Part shown: positions 11,973-22,032 of the stretch, one piece after another
How the letters are laid out: each line of letters begins with the position of its first letter
Position numbering within the stretch: position 1 is the stretch's first letter
From: Trichoplax sp. H2
Taxonomy: Eukaryota > Placozoa > Uniplacotomia > Trichoplacea
DNA: 64,000 nucleotides
Assembly (NCBI GenBank): GCA_003344405.1
Contig: NOWV01000021.1
Coordinates: 558,001-622,000 of the forward strand
Direction of reading: 5' to 3'
Notes under the pieces: model-generated
The model's database searches: none
What the model saw: only the letters and a program-made list of their open reading frames with translations
Told to the model about the DNA's origin: nothing
Made by a program: the position numbers and the translations under genes

Positions 11973-14267
11973 CTAACAATGATCAACTTGATGATCTCGC
12001 TGATCATTTGAGGTAGTTTCCATAATATCTACAGACCTGTTACCATCTAGACTTAGATGATCTATCGGTGGTGATGGCTTTACAACTTTAATTTTGTAGT
12101 ACTTTACTAATATAATAATAAAAATGACAATTAAAGTTACTAGGACTGTCATACAGGCTATAACTATTGACCAAACTGCCAACGTGGACAGTGCGGGAGT
12201 TATGGAAGTTGGAGTTGGTGTAGGATTCGAATAGTTAGATCTTTTAGTCACCCTACTGTTGATAAATGTAATTCTTTGACCGTTAGGAAACAAGAATTGC
12301 GTCGTATTGACTGGGGGACTAGTATTAGAACGCTTCTTTCGATTTAATCTATAATTTACGCTAGAGTCGAAATTATTATGATACAGAAACTGCATTATGT
12401 AATCCATGCGATCATGATACAGTAAAAAATTAAGTTTAGTTATAGTATCTGTTACAGTTTTTGGTAATAAACTAAGATCTAAGTTATCGCGATACCGGTT
12501 AAAGTTAATAATAACAGTATGCCAGTTAACACCAGGCCTAAGGATGATATTATGTGATGAATTGCCCGTTATAACTACAATCATTCGTTTATGATCAACA
12601 TGCAAACTTTGATTTTTAAAACTGTGAAATATTGTAATCGGAAGTGTCTTATCTGTTCTAGTTTTAATTAATTTTAAATTGAAATTAATAGGATCAAAAT
12701 TATGTATCCTTAACTTATCTTGTTCATTATTAACCACTTTAATGTCGGCGTGTATAGCACTAGTGTGATTATTTATAATATGAAGAGAAAATATAGTATC
12801 TTGCTGAACAGTCATAAATCTTCCAGGTATTATAACACCTTTCGAATCAGTAGTATAGATGAAAGGGCCTTTTAATAGTATTTGATTGAATATCAAATTA
12901 CCGCTTGCTGTGCCATCGATTAAATCTTGCCCAAATGAAAAGGTTGAAAAGTGAAAGGTGTTATTTAGCCCGGTAAATATTTCACAAGCTGGGCTACTTA
13001 TTATTTGCATATTTCCTTGAGCACCTAAAATTTGATTGTTCCTACTTTGACCAAAAGCGATTTTTTGGCTGTATTGATCTGTTGTAATTACTGTTTCAAT
13101 AGTGGATTGATTTAAAATATCTTGAAAAGTCCAGTCATTTCCATAGTGACTTAAGATGGATCGATCTCTAACCGATGGATTAAAAAATTGAAACAGGGGT
13201 ACTGGGCCGCTGATAGAAATAATGACTTTGCTCATGCCAGCTGTAGGTATTTGATGAGATAATTTAGAGAAAGCTGTTACTTGATCTGTTATAATCCTAG
13301 CCCATGAAATCATCTTGCAAAGATCGGAAAGCGATAATAACTGATCTACGTTATGATGAAATAGAGCCTTAATAATTAGATGAATATACCCAAGTTGATC
13401 TACATTATCGATCAATAACCTGCTGTATGTATCTAAAGTTAAAATGCCTGGAATATTAAGCAATTGATCAATACTTTGATTTAAACCGTAATGAAAATTA
13501 TAATTTGAAAACTGATTACGTCCATTAGGTGACAGAAACGTGTAAACAAGAGATAAACTCAGTAATTGCCCAGCCGTTATCCGTTTAAACGTTTTAAGAT
13601 GCATGTGAAGTTGATTCTTGAGCCAATAGCCTAATCTTGTTAACTGACGATAAAAATGCTTTACTGCAGATGTGGGTAACTGATTAGTTAACATCAAATT
13701 GATTATTTTGTTAGCTTGATCCATTTTTAGTGCTGTATGTCCGCAATAAATATCACGGGCAGATTGATCATCAATCCGTAGTATGGTTGAAAAATTAGCA
13801 ATACCACTTAAGCTCTTCTTTGTAATATGAGCGGATGATAAAGAATACCAAGAATTTAGGTCTAGTTGAGCATTTAAGATAATGTTAGAAGAATTCAGAG
13901 GACATGTACAGTTAACTAACGATCGCTGGCTCTTATGATTACATCGAGCGATTAATTTTTCACCAAATAATTTTTCATATAACTGATACCAAATCGTAAT
14001 ATAGACTTGATTTGTCATAGCATATTTAGACTGTGGATGAATACCGCTGATGCCGGAATTGGGTATAATATGATCCAAATCAAAAGATAATCTATCAAGT
14101 TGATAGAAGTATACTTGTAATTGCTCTTGATCTTGATGTTGAATTTGAGTTAGAATAGGACACAAAACATGATTTCTATGAATAACTAACGCAGATGTTA
14201 TTGTTAATTCAGTATTAACCAGAATAAAAATGACTACAGCCCATAAAATGGTACCATAACGAGCCAT
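11973..14267 (-). CDS. Intronless type I membrane glycoprotein, unrecognised
   Basis: I do not recognise this 764-aa protein. The open frame extends to 14375, but upstream of 14267 it has no ATG start. The ATG at 14267 directly begins a signal peptide (MARYGTILWAVVIFILVNTE). A large ectodomain follows, with many N-glycosylation sequons (NCT, NSS, NFS, NQS, NHT, NTT, NYS) and only about seven cysteines. Near residues 643-646 is RKKR followed by S, a furin-type site. A Thr/Pro stalk (NPTPTPTSITP) precedes one hydrophobic helix at about 696-721 and a 43-residue tail. It is one exon in a genome where neighbours carry up to 33 introns. An AATAAA lies about 30 nt past the stop. It could be a lineage-specific surface receptor, a retrogene or a captured viral envelope-like protein; the sequence alone does not decide. 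Confidence 0.8.
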   Translation of the reverse strand: MARYGTILWAVVIFILVNTELTITSALVIHRNHVLCPILTQIQHQDQEQLQVYFYQLDRLSFDLDHIIPNSGISGIHPQSKYAMTNQVYITIWYQLYEKLFGEKLIARCNHKSQRSLVNCTCPLNSSNIILNAQLDLNSWYSLSSAHITKKSLSGIANFSTILRIDDQSARDIYCGHTALKMDQANKIINLMLTNQLPTSAVKHFYRQLTRLGYWLKNQLHMHLKTFKRITAGQLLSLSLVYTFLSPNGRNQFSNYNFHYGLNQSIDQLLNIPGILTLDTYSRLLIDNVDQLGYIHLIIKALFHHNVDQLLSLSDLCKMISWARIITDQVTAFSKLSHQIPTAGMSKVIISISGPVPLFQFFNPSVRDRSILSHYGNDWTFQDILNQSTIETVITTDQYSQKIAFGQSRNNQILGAQGNMQIISSPACEIFTGLNNTFHFSTFSFGQDLIDGTASGNLIFNQILLKGPFIYTTDSKGVIIPGRFMTVQQDTIFSLHIINNHTSAIHADIKVVNNEQDKLRIHNFDPINFNLKLIKTRTDKTLPITIFHSFKNQSLHVDHKRMIVVITGNSSHNIILRPGVNWHTVIINFNRYRDNLDLSLLPKTVTDTITKLNFLLYHDRMDYIMQFLYHNNFDSSVNYRLNRKKRSNTSPPVNTTQFLFPNGQRITFINSRVTKRSNYSNPTPTPTSITPALSTLAVWSIVIACMTVLVTLIVIFIIILVKYYKIKVVKPSPPIDHLSLDGNRSVDIMETTSNDQRDHQVDHC

Positions 14268-16397
14268 ATTCAGGGAATTTGAACTGATTTTATAAAACGA
14301 GTTCAAAATCGTTTGAATTGAATTACCTATGTCATGTGATTGTAGCAGCAAGTAAAGAGGTAGAAAAAGATTCAACAGTCAATAATATAACGTAAATGGT
14401 ATAAAAAATCTTATAACTTGTTGATAACTAAAAACGAAAGATTAGCTGGCTATTTAAAAAATGGAGTAAAGAAAACAGTACTGAATTCACAACCATATTG
14501 CTCCCAAGCTTGGGTAAAAAGAACGTGTCTTTCTACAGGATGGGCTAGTATCTTATTAAATAGCGTAAAATAGTGATAATTTCTTATCACGTCGCTTATA
14601 ATACTGAACCATATGCTTTGAATTAAGGCTAATCAATAGTTCTTTTCCTTAAATCTTATCAAATTATTTATCGATTTAGGCGGATTAACTTAATTATTTA
14701 GTGTATTTATATATAAATTTGAAGACCTGGAGTAATTTACATATTTTTCTTACCACGAATCATATTTTCCTACCATTTCGTCGTTATTAAAGGTTATACA
14801 ATTACAAAAGATGTACATACGTAAATGTGTGACTATTATTAATACTACTGATGCCATAACTAGATATGATGACCTTAATTAATTTGAAACTAGATTTACG
14901 TTTCTTATAATAAACAACTATTAGGTCGCTAAATGTTTCTTAATTGTACACGTATATTGAATATAAATGAATCATTCATGATACAAGATTGTAAACATAT
15001 TGTTTTTTTTGTTACAAGTAGATAGCATAATTGATATATTAATTATTCGATCGAAGTATATTTAGTACTTCTGATCTGTAAAAATAATAACCAAAAGGAT
15101 TAGCTAAAGTAAGTAAAATATGAATACTTTTTATGTTCACGGTAGAAGCTTTCTTTCGTCATAGTCCTATGCATAGATAAATGATTGCCCCATACATGTA
15201 TGCGTGAGGTGCACTTCGAAATTACAAGTAAAAAGACGTTAAAGTTCTTATAAATGTCTTTCCACATTTTCGGAAATATCGATTTTAAAAGAAGTCGATA
15301 ATTAGGTGGATTAAATGTATTCTTTGATATTGTGCATAGTCAAGCTAACCGTTAGGATCAAATATTAATCTAATAAATTTATTCGATCCCGCTTTATATC
15401 TTATGTGTAATCATGCAGTAAAGTTTAAACTGTCTAAATAATACGAATTGATTTATATCATTGGTCTTAGTGCAGCAAGAATGAATTTTACTAAAATTAT
15501 CTTTATGTTGCACGTAGACTATCGTAATACCGTTAGAATAATAACAGAAAAATTGAGATTGACCTAATGTTAATTCGATTTAAGTCTACTAATATACCCA
15601 GTGTGAAAAGTATTTCTAGACTTTATAAGCGATTTTATATAAATAAGTTTAGCTAAATTATGAATAACTTAGCTTATTCTTACTTACTTTAATTAAATAC
15701 ACTATGAACATTGGATATTCATTGACAGAAATAGATCTTAGCCGTAACAATTTGTATAAAAGCGACATACATTAATCTATTAATAGAGCTAAATGTGTGG
15801 TCGGGTAACAGGATCATATCTTATGATACGTTACTTAAAATGAGATTGATAAAACTATTACCATACTAATGGTATAATGATTTGTAATCATGACAAGACT
15901 ACAAGAGCACTAAAAGTAGTAAAACCTCATCCTGTCTAAATAATGTGTCATTACTATATGATGATAATAAATTAATATATGAAATAAAGTGTTTTATTGT
16001 AATTAATCTCTTTGACGATATTTTCATAAATTTCACATAAGTTAAAGTTTAAATTCGCTCGATACATAACATTACAAAGGCGAGTTAACATTTTAAAGTT
16101 AAAGTCAAAGGTGTACCAGAAAATTGATTTAAGATAGCAAACGCTAACATCAATTTTCAAATAGCTACACAAGTCGAAAGAACATGATTATAACAGTTAA
16201 TGATTTGTACTATCAAATGATACATTAAACGAAGCTTAGTAAACTTAGTAACAAAAAGTTATCTTTAACTACTGGTATGTAAGACTAAAATGACTTATTT
16301 CAGCTAATTTATAGTTTCGTACCGTTGCTTCACCAAATATGATGGCTAATAAAAGTTCATACATATGGAATAAGTATAACTGACAGTAAAGTTATTA
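14268..16397. other. AT-rich intergenic region with no gene seen
   Basis: This stretch should contain the promoter of the glycoprotein gene (adjacent to 14267) and, at its far end, the 3' flank of DPY30. I found no exon with credible splice sites or family match, and no RNA gene. Confidence 0.45.
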
Positions 16398-18580
16398 TTA
16401 CTGTTTTTCCTCAAACTGGGATTTATTTTTCAATAAGTAGGCGGCCGTATATTCGATAGGATTAGGTGGCCTAGATGAAATTTTAAGTATATTATTATTT
16501 ACTTTAAAGGAGATATCAGCATAAATTATTGTCCAGTATGGTTACTTTAGGTTATAGATCGCATTTCTAATTCAAGTCTTACCGTTCTTTAGCTAATGTT
16601 GATAATGCTTGCAATAAGATAGGTACCACAGTTTGATCTAAGTAAGCTCGCGCGGGCAGGGACTGCAAATCTACTTTCTGTTTAACCGGCTTTTCAATAG
16701 CTTCTTTCTCACCAGCTACAACTCTCTGTTAACATTTTGATTCTTAGTATCGGATGGAATCATAAAAATTTTCGAGCATATTAAACAGACTTACTAAGAC
16801 ATTCGAACTTAATCCTAGTTCAGCATGTATCGGTTCAGTAGGAAGCTAAGGAGTAAACATTTAAGAGACTAGTTCTTAATTTTCAAATAAATAGGATTGG
16901 ATAAAAGCTAGAACTACAAGCAAGATCTGCTGGCATTTTAAATTATCTTATGATAGCATGATATTTGTTGATATGCTAAAGATGACAACTGGGTTTATTT
17001 AGGGTTAATTATGTTAGGAAAGTAAATGATGATTTACAAGATATTATCTTGCTATAGTGTTGTTGACTTCAGAAAACATTTTATAGCAATCTTACCTCAG
17101 TTCCATCATTATTTGCTGGTGTGGCTGATAAATTCTCTATAATAATGAAATATTGAATTATCGCGTATGAGTAGTAGTGAATTTATCCATTCTATCATGA
17201 ATTATATTAGGCTAAGGTAAAAAGTTAAGATAACCCCAATACTTTCTTTGCTAGTGTAGATGATTGATTCTCCATAATGATGAAATATTGAATTATCTCT
17301 TGATGAATCGTAACAAAACCATCAATCGTATCACGAATTATGTTAGGTTAAAGTAAAAGTTTAAGACAACATCAATGCTCTCTTTGCTGGTATAGTCGAT
17401 AGATTCTCCATAATGATGAAATATTAAATTATTTCTTAACGAATTATAACAAAATCATTCATTGTATCATGAACTATGTTAGGGCAAAGTAAAAAGTCAA
17501 GACGATCCCACTACTATCCTGAAGGAGGATGAATAGAGAAGTAGTCTACTACTTCGGATAAAGTTTCATCTTGGTAACACTATACGCATACTATAAAGCG
17601 TAAAGAAATAACTAGTCATCCATTCTATCATGAAATATACTAGATTAAGGTAAAAGTCAGGGCGAGCCATGCAAAAAGATACCATCATTGGCGTTTACGT
17701 AGAGCGGATAGAAATTACAAATGATCGAATATATGATGAAACATATTGGACTAAGGTAAAAAGTTAGGACGATTCATGCGGAAATACTATCAATAGCATG
17801 TATGTAAAGCCACAGAAATAGATCATTGATATAGAGTGAAATATACGAGACTAGGTAAATACTTTACTATCATTGGGGGTATATGAACAGAGTGATGATC
17901 CATTGCGTCCACTAGAGGTTTCATTTTGAGAGCAGTATACAGTATATTGTCAACGGGAGAGAATATGTACATGATTTCTGTTGTCAATTCTAGCTTTAGT
18001 AAATCATACGTAGTAAATCTAGTATTGATTTCAGTTGTACACTACTAGAAAAGCTATATTTTTATTTTCTACTGGTTCACAGTATGCTTGTAGCAAGGCT
18101 TTCACAGTAGCATGTCCTTCAGTAATGCGAGTGAGTGTTCGTCCTTTTCCTGTTCAATAAGTTAACACGAACATCACTTGACTATAATAAGATATCTAGC
18201 ACATCTACCTCGCTAGCTATTACTCTATATAAAGAACTGAATTGAGTAAATAGATGAAAGGCTTGGATAACGACCATTTAAGGTAAATCATATAGCAGTG
18301 CTTAGATGAAGTCTATCAATGTTGATTGCAGTTGATGTACAGTACAGTAGTAACCACCATTCGTACATTTTATGATCAATGAACAAGTTGGACGTGTAAT
18401 CTACTAGTTCTACTTAAATGCAGCTATTTTAAAGCTATTACTATGAAATTAGATTAACCCACGATATCAAATAAGTGCATTGATCTCCTTTAATCATTAA
18501 AGGAATAACATTAACTTGTTCCAGAGCTCAAAATCCAAGCTACATTTGCTATTGTTGATATTCTTACCCGCATCCGCCAT
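16398..18580 (-). CDS. DPY30: DPY30, H3K4 methyltransferase complex subunit
   Basis: DPY30 is the small dimeric subunit of SET1/MLL (COMPASS) complexes and binds ASH2L through its Dpy-30 helix bundle. Five exons join in frame: 18580-18568 (13 nt), 17136-17096, 16845-16795, 16725-16583 and 16470-16398. They give 106 aa (human 99). The C-terminal two thirds is nearly human: [47 protein letters not shown]. The tiny first exon encodes MADA plus one base, and phase 1 to exon 2 restores codon GAG. The start lies in aagATGGCGGA. Exon 2 belongs to a local tandem duplication whose other copies have decayed (17230-17510), so the N terminus is the variable part. Intron 1 is about 1.4 kb and full of diverged repeats. 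The 13-nt first exon is the least certain piece. Confidence 0.93.
17090..17890. repeat. Degenerate tandem repeat around DPY30 exon 2
   Basis: At least three units of roughly 140 bp are recognisable, starting near 17097, 17233 and 17372. They share blocks such as cataatgatgaaatatt and a downstream block ending ttaggttaaagtaaaaa. More diverged fragments of the second block recur near 17620, 17740 and 17845. The first unit contains functional DPY30 exon 2. The others keep an exon-like GGAGAATC...CCAGCAAA stretch in reverse complement but have lost the splice donor. Confidence 0.7.
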
Positions 18581-18718
18581 CTTGTTAGATCGATCACTAA
18601 GGCACGTGGACAAAATTGGCCAATGGTAGTGGTGTGGATCATGTGATAATTCATCCTTTGCCTATTGGTCCACTTGTACCTTACACGGATGTCACTTTTG
18701 TAAGTATGTTGTAGACGA

Positions 18719-18792
18719 TTGTATGGTACAATACTGTACAGTATGTTACCTACAGTACTGTACACTGTACACTGTACAGTGTACAGTAGTGA
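18719..18792. repeat. Dense palindromic TACTGTACAGTA block
   Basis: Interleaved tactgtacagta, gtacactgtac and acagtgtacagt words make an almost continuous set of self-complementary segments. The block could fold into a hairpin or offer several copies of a dimeric protein site. It lies just upstream of DPY30. Confidence 0.65.
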
Positions 18793-19916
18793 CGCAGATG
18801 TAGAGTCCGAGTGCAGTGGTTCAAGAGCGCTCCACTTGCTCAAGTCAAAGAGGGCTGAATGTGACATTGCTTTTGCACAGTGCACTTACAGTACATCAAG
18901 AATAATTTCAGTGACTAAAACAGCGATATTGTAGTACAGTATACCGTACAGTCGGAAAAGTGTAGTGAGAACGAAAACACTTAATGCTGCTGAAATGATG
19001 TCATTTCTGCTTTCCATCTCTGGTTTCAGTTGAGAGGACTGAGAGGGAGGAGTGCTTTAGAGGCCATTTTTACAGAGTCCAGCCTAATACTCTACCCGCT
19101 ACTGCATAGGGTCAACTTGGATCAGCTTCTTTATAGAGAGAGAGAGAGCTGGAAATGCAAGCGGAGAGTAATCAAAAAGAGTACGAAAGATCATCACCTA
19201 GACAAGATTTGATGTCACTTTTACTACTCAGCCGGTAGCTACAGCAATCAATCATGCTTCTAGCAGTCCCTGATATCAATCGCCATGCACAGTAAATTAA
19301 TACGCTCGTGTTGGGACAATAAACGAATGCTTTATTGAACGCTAGCTAAGCATTTTAGCTACGTCAGTAGCTCCGTAATGTTGATAAGGTAACTACGCAA
19401 TGTATTCAACAGGCTCGATCAGATGGGCAGTGGACGAGCATCCAGTTTACACTCAATCTGCTCCTGACACCATCCTCGCAGACTGATCTAGGCTAAATAC
19501 GAAAACCTGACAAGTCTGCTACACACTGTGCTTTCAGTCTAACACAGAACGATCAGCGACACGATTCATAAGCTGGAATAAAATCATGCCAGATCCGCTA
19601 GTGCATTAGAAGTCGGGTTGGGTTAGAAGGTTGACGACGTCATTTTAATATACTTTCCCCACATAGTAAGCAAAACGTATGACGCCCCTGGTACCTAGTA
19701 CTCATCAACACTCTGAACAGGTGTAGTTGCAGCACTCAGGGACTCTTGGGCGCCAGTTTTGCTTTGAATAAAAATTGACTCTACTGTACCATTCACTCCT
19801 AAAATTCTAGGCTCCACTATGCAAGCGAAGCGCTATTGAAAAAAAAGGAGTAGTCCATGCCGCTACAGTACCAAGTCGGTCGATCATGATATCATAGTCG
19901 ATTTACGGTACTACAC

Positions 19917-20690
19917 CGTATCAAACCGTATCGGCAGTACACAGATACAGTATAGTATAGGATCGCCATCGAATTGTACAATAGAAGACGGGGTGAGCAC
20001 AGTCTTTTGCTTCTACTCCTGCGCCTGGTACTGTAGCCATCGGAGAGTCAGTGTCCTGTCAGTCACCCCTGCCACTGGGTGACACTGGTGAGTGGATTTT
20101 TCCTTAGAAACCGTATCAAACGCTATCGATAGTACTGTACTGTACAGTACAGTAGAAGACGGGGTGACCACAGTCTTTTGCTTCTACTCCTGCGCCTGGT
20201 ACTGTAGCCATCGGAGAGTCAGTGTCCTGTCAGTCACCCCTGCCACTGGGTGATGGATTTTTCCTTAGAAACCGTATCAAACGCTATCGATAGTACTGTA
20301 CAGTACAGTAGAAGACGGGGTGACCACAGTCTTTTGCTTCTACTCCTGCGCCTGGTACTGTAGCCATCGGAGAGTCAGTGTCCTGTCAGTCACCCCTGCC
20401 ACTGGGTGACACTGGTGAGAGGATTTTTCCTTAGAAACCGTATCAAACGCTATCGATAGTATACAGATACTACTGTACAGTATATTGTATAGGATAGGAT
20501 CGCCATCGAATTGTACTGTACATACTGTATTGTACAGTACAGTACAATGGAAGACGGGGTGACCACAGTCTTTTGCTTCTACTCCTGCGCTTGGTACTGT
20601 AGCAATCGGAGAGTCAGTGTCCTGTCAGTCACCCCTGCCACTGCCTGACTGGTGAGTGGATTTTTCCTTAGAAAGAGGCTGCAAAAAATT
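19917..20690. repeat. GC-richer tandem repeat, four units
   Basis: A conserved core of roughly 110 bp begins gaagacggggtga and runs through a cagtcttttgcttctact block to a tttttccttagaaa end. It occurs four times, starting at about 19984, 20155, 20311 and 20549. Spacers contain accgtatcaaacgctatcg and variable TACTGTACAGTA runs. A second element (ggatcgccatcgaattgtac) occurs at about 19961 and 20497, so the array has a higher-order structure. Units are nearly identical, which implies recent expansion or homogenisation. Confidence 0.85.
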
Positions 20691-22032
20691 GTCGCTTTCA
20701 CTGAAGATTCACTGAGGATTCGCCGAATTTGATTCCCATATCCACAGAAAGGAGTGCCACAACAGGCAAAAATGATGGTTTGTATTTTAGAAATGGAGGG
20801 ATAGACATATCTTGTCCATGAATTCTTCTTTATTACGTTAATAGTTGAACAATTATTGCCAAGATTGACTATTAATTTAGTTCAAGATAGTTTGATAGAG
20901 TAGTACCGGTGCAGATTGGAGTTTTTTGGACGCGCCAGTAGCGCGCCTGTAACAGTCGTCTTGAGAAATAGCTTACACTATAGCCATTAGGCTTCTGGAT
21001 AGTGATGCAACCATGCAGTTGATCATGGGACAAATTGCTTGCGGGTGATCTATTTTCAATCCGAAAGAAATAGCAAGTTATAAAGCCATCATTGGATTAG
21101 CATGAATCTTAACAAATCTTACTGTTCTACGACGTGTAGGCTGCCATACTTTATAGGAAGATTGAATAGTGCTACAGATTATCACATTATCATACCATAG
21201 TGTAGCGTTATTGGTTCATGTAGACTACTATTCTACCCTATAAAATCGACAGCATTTTATCCACGTAATGAACTGCATGCAGATCGGTCAACATGGTATA
21301 AAAAGCGAGCCATTTCATAACCGTAATGCTCAAAATACTTCACAATATAGTAGTTGCACTCTTATTCTACTTATTTTAAGGTATGCAACAACCTAGACTT
21401 GCATCTGTTGCAAAAAAAATGGAAAAAAAAACCCACTTGACGAGACACTCGATGACACACACCCTTCATCAATGAATTAATTAATATTGCATAGCGCCCT
21501 GGATAGAATTCGGCTTTAGTCGAGAACCATCAAATGTACACTTAGAATAGAGTACAAAACCACGACGTTTCCCAAATAGTTCTGCTATCAAGAGGATCAA
21601 TGGCTCGATTCATAAGTCAACTATCCATTAGAAAGGAGATGAAATACTTGATTCTTCTTCTTCTTACCGATAGACAGTATATTGTACCATCACTACTACC
21701 CGCATGCAATTGCATGCAACGATCTTAGTTGTCATGCCATGAACAATAATAACTACAAAGCGTAAATTATCATCACTAGCATGGTATCAATCTAATTAGT
21801 CAACATTATAATAAAATAATAATAAGCACATTGAGGTAAATCACCAACAGTAGATTGAGATCATGAATTCTCTTTTGTGCATCGTTTTCGTAATTGCACG
21901 CTGTGCTAGACGTACAGTACGTACTCACAGTTAATAAAGTACATATAAGTCTCTCCTAGTAATCTCCATATTTTGCCTCGTATGTCTGATATTTTGCTTA
22001 TTATCATCATATTTGGATCATTTTAAATTTAG
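20691..22032. other. Upstream region of SNX5/6, likely 5' exon and intron 1
   Basis: A possible first coding exon is ATGATG at 20772-20777, followed directly by the donor gtttgt, a donor form used elsewhere in this window. It is phase 0 and would add only Met-Met to the next exon. I cannot exclude another start. No other coding signal seen. Confidence 0.3.

Larger units (their letters stand above)
18581..20771. promoter_or_regulatory. Upstream region between DPY30 and SNX5/6
   Basis: This interval separates divergent genes. It holds a dense TACTGTAC/TACAGTA palindrome block at 18719-18792, about 140-210 bp upstream of the DPY30 start codon. It also holds a GC-richer tandem array (19917-20690). 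ORFs of 60-124 codons here fall in repeats and show no family features. The promoter role is inferred from position. Confidence 0.4.

Noticed and set aside
11973-14267. Naming the glycoprotein as a specific viral envelope or herpesvirus-type protein
   Set aside because: The general architecture fits, but I saw no diagnostic motif that would separate a viral from a cellular origin.
14268-14375. N-terminal extension of the glycoprotein frame to 14375
   Set aside because: The frame there has no ATG (it opens with TTG). The ATG at 14267 starts exactly at a signal peptide.
18511-18934. ORFs of 124 codons (minus) and 71 codons (plus) at the DPY30 promoter
   Set aside because: They run through the palindromic repeat and overlap the 13-nt first exon of DPY30; no family features.
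19917-20690. CRISPR array or bacterial element
   Set aside because: Units are long with variable palindromic spacers in a eukaryotic genome; no cas genes; it is a satellite-type repeat.
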